Of a DNA stretch of 64,000 bases, positions 1-19,214 are shown one piece after another. This DNA is from Amorphochlora amoebiformis (lineage: Eukaryota > Cercozoa > Chlorarachniophyceae): the NCBI GenBank assembly GCA_054601695.1, contig BAAHQB010000068.1, positions 310,001-374,000 on the forward strand, written 5' to 3'. A program made the position numbers and the translations under genes. Every line of letters starts with the position of its first letter. The stretch's first letter is position 1. A model generated the notes under the pieces. The model saw only the letters and a program-made list of their open reading frames with translations. It made no database searches and had not been told where the DNA came from.

Positions 1-110
1 CGTATATGTATATATATATTGTTTATATATAAAAATGTAAATGTACCATATGTCATGTTTTATCTACATGCATACCTCCCACGCACATGTATATCTACAT
101 ATATATATAC

Positions 111-141
<31 letters not shown>

Positions 142-461
142 CAAATACAATTCTCGAATTTAAAAAATTGTGCGTCATGACATTTATAACGCCCATAGCA
201 ATAGGAAAAATGATTATATTCTAGATATCACTACCTGTTAAAGTATATACAATATATTACTATAATTTAGTTTTTCAGTATATATTTTAACTAGAAAAAT
301 GAAACGGTTTTTTTTTTAAAAACATATATATTCTGCATTTCAAAGATTTAAAAAAAAAATAAAATGCACTTTGAATTTTTCGGAATAACACATATCGATA
401 TACGCATATATTCATTTTTTCACGTTTTTACAGCATTTTTGAAAATATATGAATATACTTT

Positions 462-501
<40 letters not shown>

Positions 502-629
502 ATTTACATATATACATATATATTTATATATTTGTATACCTATTAACTTGGAAATATCCCCTAGACCCTTCTTGCCGTACATAGTAGCCAAAGCTAACAT
601 TAGTTCATCCTATATATATGTATATATAT

Positions 630-670
<41 letters not shown>

Positions 671-745
671 GTATTCTATACATATACGTGTATATACATC
701 ATTAAATATGGCTACCATAGCTAGTATGAGATCATGGTATATATG

Positions 746-783
<38 letters not shown>

Positions 784-1366
784 AGATCGAAACATATTTG
801 TATGTGTTAAATATGTATATAAACATATATAACAATACACATGCATATACACACATATATACATATATATATATACACATACATATTTATATGTATACAT
901 ATACGTATGTTAAATTGTATATATATATATATATAAAATACAATTTATATATATATATATATATATATAATATACGTATATATAATATATATATATATAT
1001 AAATATATGCGAAATATGTTTGCATGTATTAAAGATATTATATATATACAATATATGTATATATATATGTATTTATATATAATTCTTACATATGGCGGTC
1101 ATAGCGCCCATGGATGCATATATAGCTTGGAATACTATACATATATACAAAAACCAGATGTATGATATGTGAAGTCACATGTATGCGTGTGTATAAGTAT
1201 GCATAATTTATATATCCGTATACATGCATATGTATAGTATATATACATATATATACATATATATGTATGTATACATATATATATATATATATAAATATAT
1301 ATATATATATCATATATATATATATTATCATATACATATGAATATATATATATATATAAATATATA

Positions 1367-1442
<76 letters not shown>

Positions 1443-1493
1443 AAAGATATGCCTGAGTTGGAGGAGGTTCATCTGCATCTTTACCTCCCTGTC

Positions 1494-1562
<69 letters not shown>

Positions 1563-1710
1563 CATATATATATATATATATATATATATGTGTATATAGA
1601 TATATTATATATATATATAAATATATATTGACATATATCTATATTTTGAATAAATTTGTGTGTGTAATGTAATATACAATATATACATAATGTATATGTA
1701 TATGTGTATG

Positions 1711-1798
<88 letters not shown>

Positions 1799-1865
1799 TA
1801 TATGTACACATTTATATACACACATGTACATAATATATGCATATATATGTATGTAATATATTTAG

Positions 1866-1900
<35 letters not shown>

Positions 1901-1963
1901 GGTAAAAAACACATATATATTGATACCTATACATAAATATATACATTTTTGTATATACATGTA

Positions 1964-2002
<39 letters not shown>

Positions 2003-2030
2003 ACAATATGATAATATAAATAATCATATG
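1..2030. repeat. TA-rich microsatellite domain with short unique patches
   Basis: This stretch consists of (TA)n runs broken by TATG, TACA and GTATAC variants. Long pure runs lie near 1370-1437, 1500-1560 and 1715-1792. Less repetitive patches occur at about 150-440, 545-615 and 1085-1200, but none carries a convincing coding frame. All open frames here translate to Tyr-Ile-rich products of the dinucleotide repeat. I see no gene. Confidence 0.9.
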
Positions 2031-2128
2031 TATACATATACCTATGTATCGTAAACAGAGGTAGGGAAATGGTATACATATACCTATGTATCGTAAACAG
2101 TATACATATACCTATGTATCGTAAACAG
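2031..2128. repeat. three 28-bp direct repeats
   Basis: A 28-bp unit containing CCTATGTATCGTAAACAG occurs at 2031-2058, 2073-2100 and 2101-2128. The last two copies abut. Copies 1 and 3 are followed by an almost identical AGAGGWAGGGAA segment, which suggests duplication of a longer unit with a deletion in copy 2. Confidence 0.85.
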
Positions 2129-2480
2129 AGGAAGGGAACTGAACATATAGGAAGAGCGCGCTTAGAGTCAGACAGAGACAGTGTTTGGGTTAAGGTTAGA
2201 TTTAGGGAGACAAAGCGATATGAAAAGAGAGATGAATAGAGAGATGAATAGAGAGAGAATTTAATCGCACACACACACAGAGAGAGAGAGAGAGACATAC
2301 ACAAAACATACACACACAAGCACATATACACAAGCACACACACATACACACATATATATATATGTATATATATATATATAAATATATATAAAAATATATA
2401 ATATATATGGATATGAGAGAGAATAAGAAACTGATGGAGAGGAAGAGAGATGAAATTATATTTACAAGTATATATCTAAC

Positions 2481-2538
<58 letters not shown>

Positions 2539-2691
2539 AATACCGTCGCAAACACACACACACACACAAATGTTCATCCACAGAGAAGAGAGAGAAATAT
2601 TCTCAGGAGGTGAGTCAAATGAGAGAAAATCGTGTCACACAGAGTGACGGAGGAACAGGGATATATAATTTAATCTGCGAATATGTATGAT

Positions 2692-2722
<31 letters not shown>

Positions 2723-2737
2723 ATTGATACATATATA

Positions 2738-2780
<43 letters not shown>

Positions 2781-2895
2781 ACATATACATACAAAATATG
2801 TTAGATATGTACTTGTAAAATATAATGTACAGAAGTGGTTTTTATGTCGAAGTCATATTAGGACCATCGCTATGTATAAAACATATAGTATGCGG
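2129..2895. other. mixed low-complexity interval (GA, CA and TA tracts)
   Basis: The interval holds a short unique segment (2129-2215), GA-rich and CA-rich dinucleotide patches (2216-2360), TA runs (2485-2535, 2700-2780) and a unique patch at 2560-2665. Nothing resembles a gene. Confidence 0.8.
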
Positions 2896-2916
2896 TGTGC
2901 CTAGCAATAGACGAAG

Positions 2917-3008
2917 AGGGAGGGATAGAGAGAGATAGAGAGAGAGAGATAGAGAGAGATAGAGATACAGAGAGATAGAAAGAGAGAGATAGAGAGAGAG
3001 ATAGAAAG

Positions 3009-3047
<39 letters not shown>

Positions 3048-3110
3048 TAGAGATAGAGAGAGAGAGAGATAGAGATAGAGAGAGATAGAGAGAGAGAGAT
3101 AAAGAGAGAT

Positions 3111-3153
<43 letters not shown>

Positions 3154-3175
3154 TAGAGAGGGAGAGATAGAGAAG

Positions 3176-3253
<78 letters not shown>

Positions 3254-3329
3254 TAGAGAGGGAGAGATAGAGAGAGATACAGAGAGAGAGATAGAGAGAG
3301 ATAGATAGAGAGAGAGAGAGATAGAGAGG

Positions 3330-3391
<62 letters not shown>

Positions 3392-3410
3392 GGGAGAGAT
3401 AGAGAGAGAT

Positions 3411-3455
<45 letters not shown>

Positions 3456-3476
3456 TAGACAGAGAGAGATAGAGAT
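2917..3476. repeat. (GAGAGATA)n-type polypurine minisatellite
   Basis: About 560 bp of almost pure purine on the + strand, built from AGAGAGAGAT/AGAGAGAT units with GGGAG variants. The minus strand is open for about 230 codons (a Ser-Leu-Tyr repeat), but this follows from the repeat itself and is not evidence of a gene. Such mirror-symmetric polypurine tracts can adopt triplex structures (general knowledge). Confidence 0.92.
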
Positions 3477-3513
3477 TGTCTAAAAACGAGAAAAAAAGAT
3501 TATATACACACAT

Positions 3514-3563
<50 letters not shown>

Positions 3564-3677
3564 TATTTCGAAAAACATATGTGTTTTCGTCTGTATATTA
3601 TATACTGTGCATATATTTAAATAACATTATAATGATTAATAAATATGCATGTGCATATCCATTTATTCATGTAAATA

Positions 3678-3720
<43 letters not shown>

Positions 3721-3838
3721 CGTATTTGTACATATGCGTGTATATATATATACATATATACATGAAGATAATGTATACATTGCATATAATTTTATATATA
3801 TATATATAAATATATGTCTACACACACACACACACACA

Positions 3839-3920
<82 letters not shown>

Positions 3921-4041
3921 CCTTATGTAAATATACCTCAAATTGGCCAAATTCAGCCGACAGCTGTGCTTTCATATCCCTTTCCGTTACGCCAAATCCT
4001 ATATATATATTTACATACATATATATATATATATATATATT

Positions 4042-4072
<31 letters not shown>

Positions 4073-4306
4073 TTACATGTATATATATATATATATATAT
4101 AGTGTATATAGGTATGTATGTGTATGTATATATATTCACATTTTGATATTTCCATTACGTTTTTTCGATGTGATATATGTAAATATATACATATATGTAT
4201 ACACATATATGTATATATATAATATGTATATGTATGTATATGTATATGTATGTGTGTGTACATGTATATACACGTATATATACGTATAAATATATATACA
4301 TACATG

Positions 4307-4373
<67 letters not shown>

Positions 4374-4580
4374 GCATACACATGCATAATGTATCAATTG
4401 TGCTTTGATATCTGGTTCGATTCCTCTGAAATCTGTGTATATATGCATGTGTGTGTGTATGTACATATGATGTTTGTAAACACGTTACACACGTGCTTAG
4501 GGACACACTCATGTATATGTACAAGTGGGATTTAAAGAAGTTAATTAAACGGATGTGAATACACGACCATACACATGTTC

Positions 4581-4615
<35 letters not shown>

Positions 4616-4679
4616 ATATATATGTCTCGACCATACGTATGTGCACATATATATACATATATATATATATATGTATATA

Positions 4680-4727
<48 letters not shown>

Positions 4728-4809
4728 GTTTATATACACACACATATATGTATATGTATACGTATATGTATGTGTGTATGTGTATGTGTACATATATATG
4801 TATATATAT
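3477..4809. repeat. TA/CA microsatellite domain
   Basis: TA runs alternate with short CA runs (3505-3530, 3820-3838) and two unique patches (3930-4000, 4385-4570). No coding region is supported. Confidence 0.85.
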
Positions 4810-5238
4810 TGTTAAAACAACGATATGCATAGCATGAGCGGACGCAGTTCGAAGAATATATATTGATAGCATGTTGAAGTATAGCCATACGTATACCACA
4901 CATAACTGGAGATCGCTCGAGATTCCGGAGATTCTTGGAGATCGTACCATCCGGTGGTAACCGGCAGTATCCTGTAGTGACCGGTAGTACCCGATAGTAA
5001 CGGGGCTTTTGAGTACTGGTGACAGGAAGTGACGTCACGCCACGTCACGATTTCCAGAACTTTCCCGAAGATTCGAGTGTGTTCGGGAAGTGAGATTGTT
5101 GCTGGAGAGTTTCTTGAATGAACTGCCTGAGAATTTCTGTTTATTGTTATTTTCATAATCCAAATGGACTTTTAATCGAAGCGAATCCTGGACTACCGTT
5201 TTGCTAATACTAACGACCGGATTACCATTTCGCTAACA
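4810..5238 (+). mobile_element. solo LTR, Ty1/copia-like
   Basis: A 429-bp non-repetitive island embedded in TA repeat starts with TGTTA and ends with TAACA, the inverted-terminal dinucleotide pattern of LTRs, typically seen in Ty1/copia elements. Its last ~90 bp align by eye with the end of the LTR at 63516-63773: CATAATCCAAA, GGACTT, AATCGAA and GGACTACC blocks, then GCTAACA. Here the final segment is duplicated (GGACTACCGTTTTGCTAA, then GGATTACCATTTCGCTAA). Inside are a TGACGTCA palindrome (5031-5038) and a TTCCCGAA/TTCGGGAA hairpin (~5062-5090). No retrotransposon ORF follows, so it is probably a recombination-derived solo LTR. Target duplications cannot be resolved in TA flanks. The strand is set by analogy with the second LTR, which precedes a + strand ORF. 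Confidence 0.7.
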
Positions 5239-9750
<4,512 letters not shown>

Positions 9751-9751
9751 C

Positions 9752-10257
9752 ACTCTGACTCTAACCCTAACCCTAAACAAAGACCATAACCCTAACCATA
9801 ACCCTAACCCTAACCGTAACCCTAACGCCAACCCTAATCCTAAACCTAATCCTAACTCTAATCTTGACCATAACCCTAACCCTAACCCTAACCCAAACCC
9901 TAACCCTAACTCTAACCATAACCCTAACCCTAACCCTAACCCTCAACCTAACCCTAACCCTAATCCTAACCCTAATCCTTACTTGATATACTCCATTTCC
10001 CTCAAAAGCTATCCGTAATCTTAGCCCTAACCCTATATCTATCCTAGCCCTAACCCTAACCCTAACCCTAACCCTAACCCTAACCCTAACCCTAACCCTA
10101 ACCCTAACCCTAACCCTAACCCTAACCCTAACTATGGTCCTCGGACTAAGACATGCTGAATAATCTGATCCTAACCCTAACCCTAACCCTAACCCTAACC
10201 CTAACCCTAACCCTAACCCTGACCCTAACCCTAACCCTAACCTTAACCCTAATCCTT
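9752..10257 (-). repeat. interstitial telomere-type repeat block (CCCTAA on + strand)
   Basis: Tandem CCCTAA hexamers with scattered substitutions, interrupted by two short unique segments (9985-10020 and 10130-10168). The G-rich TTAGGG strand is the minus strand. The second segment and the block end share an AATCCTTACTTGATA motif (9975 and 10252), so a larger unit has been duplicated here. Confidence 0.93.
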
Positions 10258-10345
10258 ACTTGATAGATGAGAACATGTTGCCTTATGATCCCTCCAATGC
10301 GTTTTTTGGCACTCTCTGCTGCAATATGACACTTGCCTAAGTTAT
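10258..10345. other. unique spacer at a telomere-repeat strand flip
   Basis: About 90 bp of non-repetitive sequence separates CCCTAA repeats on its left from TTAGGG repeats on its right. No gene is visible. Confidence 0.8.
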
Positions 10346-10533
10346 GATTAGGGTTAGGGTTAGGTTGAGGTTGATGCTAGGATGAGGATTAGAAGAGTGT
10401 TAGGGTCAGGGTTAGGGTAATGTTAGGGTCAGGGTTAGGGTAATGTTAGGGTCAGGGTTAGAGTAATGGGGTTAGGGGTTAAGGCTAGGGTTAGGGTTAG
10501 GGTTAGGATTAGGGTTACGGTTAGGGTTAGGGA
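10346..10533 (+). repeat. degenerate TTAGGG block, opposite orientation
   Basis: TTAGGG hexamers on the + strand, strongly diverged, with a GTTAGGGTCAGGGTTAGGGT sub-repeat present three times near 10398-10460. Together with the preceding block this makes a head-to-head inverted telomere-repeat arrangement. Confidence 0.88.
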
Positions 10534-11585
<1,052 letters not shown>

Positions 11586-12480
11586 ATATTATATATGCAT
11601 AAACAGCGTACACCCTGTTCCGGAATACTACCAACCCACCTAACAGCTTCCACCCTCCCGCCGAAAGGAAAATTGAAATATTCTTCGAAAAATATTCTTG
11701 GGATGATGGAATATTCTTAGTCAAATTTTGGCGCGAAAGAGTTTCGGATGTTTGTACTGGAGTTCGGAAATACGGCACTCGCGTAAACTCACAATATATA
11801 TGACTTCCGTTCGCCAACCCCCTCAGAGTAAGGTTGAAATCTTTCTCGAGTGGATGATGGTTTGAAAGATAGCTACGTAGTTCGTATGAATGATAGGATA
11901 AATTCGTTTACACAAAAAAAGGGACACTTGGCTCCTTTTGTCTCATATTCCTCTCCCCCCCTCCGGCCCCCATACGAAAGGGAAAAAACAATATTTGAAC
12001 TCATTTTCGGCGGGAAGAGCTACGTACCTTTGACCACTGTGATTTTGAGAATGCCTTCTTGCCTTTCTCGCTACTGCATACCACGCAAAACCTCAACATC
12101 GAGCCGTCCGCAGGGGACACGTGTCAGCCGAGAAATATCATAGGACACGTGTTGATGAAGTTGCATACACGTGTCATATTGTCTGAAGATATGTAGGATA
12201 TATTATTAGTATATTTGCATCTTGATATATGTAATTCGATATATCTTTAATAGATATAAGTATATCTTAATTAAGATATATGAATTGTATGAATATATTT
12301 CGGATCCCGGAGAGCGGGTAAAATTAGTTAAGGTTTCGTTCATTTGCAGTCTAAATATTGCAGAGTACACGTTTAAACGGGATTAAACAAAAGGAAAACC
12401 AAAAAAGAACACGTGAACAAGAGGTTTGAACAAGGGGAGCAAGAAAAAATTAAACTTTTGAAGACCTTTTTTCATGAATT
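11586..12480. other. non-repetitive island, identity unknown
   Basis: About 0.9 kb of mixed-composition sequence unlike its TA surroundings. The longest + strand frame starts at an ATG at 11850 and runs 97 codons to 12143. A minus-strand frame of 77 codons spans 11584-11817. I recognise no domain in either and do not annotate them as genes. Three ACACGTGT palindromes occur at 12117-12124, 12145-12152 and 12167-12174, resembling the minisatellite found at 54.1 and 55.8 kb. A perfect 20-bp palindrome, TATATCTTAATTAAGATATA, lies at 12261-12280. It could be a decayed transposon or regulatory DNA. Confidence 0.5.
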
Positions 12481-12589
12481 ATCAAAAAATACATGCCGTC
12501 TTTGGACATTGAATATGTGGGGGTGTATTTGCCAGTTTGCAAAGGTCTAACCTACTCACGGATTCTCTTAACAGCCAAACTCTGCCATT

Positions 12590-13110
12590 GGGCGTAAGGG
12601 TGTCTTGGCAGTCAAGACGTGGGGTTTCTTGACAATCAAGACGTCGGATGTCTTGACAGTCAAGACGTGGGATGTCTTGACAGTTAAGACGTGGGGTGTC
12701 TTGACACTCAAAGACGTGGAATGTCTTTCCAGCCAATATGTGATGTGTCTTGACAGTGGGGGTTTATTTGTCGGTTTACAAAGGTCTAACTTAACACAGA
12801 CAGACAGTCAATCTCTGGCATTGGGCGTATGGGTGCTTGACAGTCACAGACGTGGGATGTCTCGACAGTCAAGACGTCGGATGTCTTGATAGTCAAGGTG
12901 TGGGATGTCTTGACAGTCAAGACGTGGGGTATCTTGACAATCAAGACGTAGGATGTCTTGACAATCGATTTGTGGGGTTATATTTGTCAGTTTACAAAGC
13001 TTTGTAAACTGGAAAAAAAAAACCGACATATTCATTGTCAAGACACCCCACACATTGAATGCCAAGACATCCCACGTCTTGAGTGTCAAGACGCCTTGAC
13101 TCTCAAGACA
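12590..13110. repeat. 24-bp palindromic minisatellite arranged as an inverted repeat
   Basis: Units of 24 bp carry GTCTTGAC-A-GTCAAGAC, an 8-bp inverted repeat with a 1-bp spacer, followed by GTGGGAT-like sequence. Two forward blocks (about 12600-12745 and 12840-12968) are each preceded by a related segment containing TTACAAAGGTCTAAC and GGCATTGGGCGT. At 12988-13011 lies a perfect 24-bp palindrome (CAGTTTACAAAG and its complement), and beyond it units run in the reverse orientation to about 13130. Relic units occur at 31451-31487 and 31716-31750. The 24-bp period keeps a frame open on the minus strand (8-residue Asp-Cys-Gln-Asp repeat), probably incidental. Confidence 0.88.
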
Positions 13111-13555
<445 letters not shown>

Positions 13556-13579
13556 CATTATCAACATATGCACGGCACA

Positions 13580-13619
13580 GTATTGTGCATAACCCTTTAT
13601 CTCTCTATATATATATACT

Positions 13620-13665
<46 letters not shown>

Positions 13666-13764
13666 ACCCTCTGTTATCGCAAACAAAAAATTGCACTTTT
13701 ACTAAGAGGTTGCAATAGACATGTGTGTATGTATATAGTCCCTTTATCTCTATATATATATACT

Positions 13765-13815
<51 letters not shown>

Positions 13816-13914
13816 CATTTATAACCCTGAGATCGCAAACAAAAAATTAAAGTTTTACTAAGAGGATACAATAGACATATATGTATATAGTCCCTTTATC
13901 TCTATATATATACT

Positions 13915-13960
<46 letters not shown>

Positions 13961-14126
13961 TTTATAACCCTGATATCGCAAACAAGATATTACGCTTTTA
14001 CTAAGAGCATGCAATAAACATATATGTAAATAGCAATAAACATATATGTATATAGCAATAAACATATATGTATATAGTTTCACCCTCTCTATCTCTCCAT
14101 ATATTTATATATATATATATATTTAA

Positions 14127-14171
<45 letters not shown>

Positions 14172-14616
14172 CATATATAACCCTGTAATAAATACATATG
14201 TATATAGTTTCACTCTCACTCTCTCTCTCCATATATATATATATATATATATTTATATTGTATTTAATTATGTATATATTCACATACATATAAACTCTGA
14301 CATTGCAAACAAGAAATCACGTTTTTACTGAGTAAAAAGGATGAAATAACATATATGTATATAGTCTCAAGATATATATATATATATATACTTAAGTATA
14401 TATATATGTACATTTATAACTCTGTTATTGCAAACAAGAAATTGCGCTTTTAATAAGTAAAATGATGCAATAACATATATGTATATAGTCTCTCTATATA
14501 TATATACTTATGTATATAAAAATATATATATATATATACATTTATAACTCTGATATTGCAAAAAAGAAATTCCTCTTTTACTAAGTAAGAGGATGCAATA
14601 ATATATATGTATATAG

Positions 14617-14666
<50 letters not shown>

Positions 14667-14815
14667 GTGTAACTCTGATATTGCAAATAAGAAATCACAC
14701 TTTTTACTAAGTGAGAGGATATAATTATGTATATGTGTATATAGTCATATGTCTCTCTTTCTGTATATATGAATATAAATAAAAACATATATGTATATAT
14801 AACCATATGTTTCTT
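13580..14815. repeat. tandem satellite-like repeat with embedded TA runs, about 8 copies
   Basis: A unit of roughly 100-170 bp is repeated. Each copy contains ATAACYCTG, ATTGCAAACAAGAAAT (variants), CTTTTACTAAG, GCAATAACATATATGTATATAGT, CTCTATATATATACTTATGTATA and then a TA run of variable length. Length differences between copies come almost entirely from the TA run. Copies begin with the ATAACCCT-type block near 13662, 13820, 13965, 14178, 14290, 14415, 14545 and 14670. No coding capacity is seen. Confidence 0.82.
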
Positions 14816-15322
<507 letters not shown>

Positions 15323-15323
<1 letters not shown>

Positions 15324-15592
15324 GAGAGAGAGAAAGGGGGGGGGGGGCGCGCGCGCGCGCGCGCGCGCGCGCGCGCGCGCGCGCGCGCGCGCGCGCGCGC
15401 GCGCGCGCGCGCGCGCGCGCGCGCGCGCGCGCGCGCGCGCGCGCGCGCGCGCGCGCGCGCGCGCGCGCGCGCGCGCGCGCGCGCGCGCGCGCGCGCGCGC
15501 GCGCGCGCGCGCGCGCGCGCGCGCGCGCGCGCGCGCGCGCGCGCGCGCGCGCGCGCGCGCGCGCGCGAGAGAGAGAGAGAAAGACCTAAAAT
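15323..15592. repeat. compound (GA)n-(G)12-(GC)n-(GA)n microsatellite
   Basis: After a TA tract the sequence passes through AGAGAGAGAGAAA, then 12 G residues (15336-15347), then an uninterrupted alternating GC tract ending at 15567 (221 nt), then GAGAGAGAGAGAGAAAG. The GC tract is perfect as given. Alternating CG runs of this length are exceptionally rare and would favour Z-DNA and strong self-pairing (general knowledge). An assembly or base-calling artefact must be considered. Confidence 0.95.
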
Positions 15593-15637
15593 ATATACAT
15601 GTCTCTATATATATATGTATATATAGATATATATATG

Positions 15638-15673
<36 letters not shown>

Positions 15674-15734
15674 CGTAAGCTTCGTCCTATTCATATTTTT
15701 CGTCTGTATTCTCATCACCTTGATTCAAAAAGGT
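15593..15734. other. TA run and short unique segment
   Basis: TA repeat to about 15672, then ~60 bp of unique sequence leading into the telomere-type block. No gene is seen. Confidence 0.85.
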
Positions 15735-17215
15735 AATCCTAACCCTAACCGTAACCCTAACCCTAAACCTAACCCTAACCGTAACCCTAACCCTAACCCT
15801 AACCCTAACCCTAACCCTTACCTTAACCTTAACGCTAATCCTAACCCTAACCCTAACCCTAACGCTAACCCTAACTCTGACCATAACCCTAACCTTAACC
15901 CTAACCCTAACCCTTAACCTAACCTCAACCCTAACCTTAACCCTAACCCTAACCCCAACCCTAAATCTAACCCTAACCCTAGCTCTAACTCTAACCCTAA
16001 TTCGAACCAACACTCGTACCCTGACTCCCCTAACCCTAGCCCTAACCCTAACCCTTAACCCAAACCTAACCTCGCCTAACCCTAACCCTAATTCTAATCC
16101 CCACAATAATCCTAACACTCACCCTAACCCTAACCCTAACCCTAACCCTATCCCTAACCCTAACCCTAACCCAAATCATACCTTTAAGCCTAACCCTAAC
16201 CCTACCTTTCGTTTCTTAAATCTAATAGGATTTTCCAATCCTAAACCAAAATCTTAAACCCTAGCCCTAACCCTAATTCTAACCCTAACCCTAACCTTAA
16301 TTCTAACCCTAACCCTAACCCTAACCCTACCCCTAACCCTAACCCTAACCATAACCTAATCTTCGCCTCGGTCCTAAACATCAACAAGTAACCCCAACCC
16401 GAACCCTAGCTCTAACCCTAACCCTAGAACTGATCCAAAACCGTACTTCTAACCGAAATCTTATCCAAAGCCTAACCCTAACCCTAACCCTAGCCTTAAC
16501 CCTAGCTCCTAAGTCTAACTCTAACCCTAACTGTAACCCTAATCCTAATCCTAACCCTAACCCTAACCCTAATCCTAACCCTAACCCTAATTACTCAGCA
16601 GAATTTAACCCAAACCCTAACCTAATCCTAACCCTAACCCTATCTCTAACCCTAACCCTAACCCTAACCCTACCTCTAACCCTAACCCTAACCCTAACCC
16701 TAACCCTAACCCTAACCCTAACCTTAACCCTAACCCTAACCCTAACCCTAACCCTGACACTAAGTTCGACAGTAACCATCACTAATCTTAATCCTAACTG
16801 CTACCTAACCCTAACCCTAACCCCTAACCGTAACCCTAACTACTCCCAGAAGAATCTGACCCAAACACTAACCCTAACCCTAACCCTAACCCTAACCCTA
16901 ACCCTAACCCTAACTCTAACCCTAACCCTAACCCTAACCCTAACCCTAACCCTAACCTTACTGGTTAACCATCATCCTAACCCCTATTCTAACGATAATT
17001 TTATGCATATCACTAAATAGAATTTAACTTAAAACCCCAACCCTAACATTAATCCCGTAGTAATCATAATAACTAACCCTAACCCTAACCCTAGCCCTAA
17101 CCCTAACCCTAACCCTAACCCTATATCTAGCCCTAACCCTAACCCTATATCTAGCCCTAACCCTAACCCTATATCTAGCCCTAACCGTAGCCCCAAATCC
17201 AACCATAATTGCATT
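15735..17215 (-). repeat. long degenerate CCCTAA block
   Basis: About 1.5 kb of CCCTAA hexamers with point changes and short unique interruptions (16205-16255, 16360-16395, 16430-16475, 16960-17070). Near the right end a 24-bp higher-order unit (two hexamers plus CCCTATATCTAG) repeats three times (about 17107-17180). The Arg-Val and Asn-Pro frames spanning the block are products of the hexamer. Confidence 0.94.
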
Positions 17216-17306
17216 GTGTAGATTAGTATGTATATACATATATTATATACATATATATATATTTACAATTATACATTTACCTATATCTTTATATATATAT
17301 GACACA

Positions 17307-17337
<31 letters not shown>

Positions 17338-17346
17338 TACACACAA

Positions 17347-17394
<48 letters not shown>

Positions 17395-17488
17395 ATATAT
17401 ACTCATGAATACAACAAAACTGTTGTATGAATATAAGTGTATTGATATTTAATATATTTATGAGGATAAATGTAGATTTAATAATATA

Positions 17489-17525
<37 letters not shown>

Positions 17526-17539
17526 ATAGAATATCGCGT

Positions 17540-17573
<34 letters not shown>

Positions 17574-17677
17574 AATACGACATATATATTTATTCATAAT
17601 ATGCATATATAAGTGTATAATTTTATAGAATATGCACAATCAATATGTATATATATATATGAATATATAAATATATA

Positions 17678-17726
<49 letters not shown>

Positions 17727-17784
17727 TAAGATGAATAGAAACATCAATGAAGTTCGCAAATTCCAAATCTTTATTTAAGACTCG

Positions 17785-17816
<32 letters not shown>

Positions 17817-17940
17817 CAGACGCGTTGTTGTAGACTTTATACATATATATATATATATATATATTATATTAATATACATATGTACATATATATATATTTT
17901 ATATAAATTTGAATAATCGATATATACAGTGATACACATA

Positions 17941-17973
<33 letters not shown>

Positions 17974-18482
17974 TATATATATATATAATATGCATACACC
18001 TACACTTATACAAACGTATATACACCAGACGAAGACAACACATTAATCATCTCGTCCCACTCTCCCTCTCAAACGACAATCCCAAAATCTTCGCCGAAAA
18101 ATAAAAATAAATTTTCGAATTTTTCTATTCTTATCACCCCCTCTCCGCCTCCATCATCACCTTCGCGTGGGCTCTGTAGCAATGAAAGTACCTGTTTTGA
18201 TATTATGGGAGATAGTCTGAGGCCTATAAATGGGGAAAATGGTATATATACGTATGTGTATATGGTGTGTGTATTATTAGCATGTGTGTGTTATTAATAT
18301 ATGGTGTAGATTGAAAGTGTATAAATTATTATATATATGTATGTGTGTATATATGTATATACGTATAAATCTACTTAAAGATGTTCCTATCACAACATGT
18401 AATATATCTATGTATGTGTATATGTATATGTATGGATATGTATATGTGTATATATATATGTGTGTGTATATGTATCAAATAT

Positions 18483-18524
<42 letters not shown>

Positions 18525-18656
18525 CATTATGATAGATTACAAGTACAATGTATGCATATATTAATATATCGCTGTGTCCATATATTTATTTATACACATA
18601 TACATATATATAAAAATATATATACTCTATACATAGTATATGTACATATATCTATG

Positions 18657-18691
<35 letters not shown>

Positions 18692-18713
18692 GTATATTTA
18701 TAAATGAATGTTA

Positions 18714-18745
<32 letters not shown>

Positions 18746-18785
18746 GTAAATACATATGAGTATTTATACAAATATATATATATAT

Positions 18786-18834
<49 letters not shown>

Positions 18835-18907
18835 ATATACATATATAATATAATATATATATATAATATATATATATTATATAATATATATTTGTTTATA
18901 TATATAT

Positions 18908-18985
<78 letters not shown>

Positions 18986-19061
18986 TTTATATATAGACAA
19001 ATATAAATATATCTGTATAGATCTCTCTCTACGCCATACTAACCCAAACTAGCTATATGAT

Positions 19062-19112
<51 letters not shown>

Positions 19113-19156
19113 AGATTGCATATATATATATATATATATATATATACATGCATGGA

Positions 19157-19195
<39 letters not shown>
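17216..19195. repeat. TA-rich microsatellite domain with one unique patch
   Basis: TA, TATG and TACA repeats. A unique patch at 17990-18245 includes TCTTCGCCGAAAA and a CT-rich segment but no coding frame of note. A smaller one lies at 19018-19065. Confidence 0.88.
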
Positions 19196-19214
19196 AACAA
19201 ACGTAACGGGCTCC

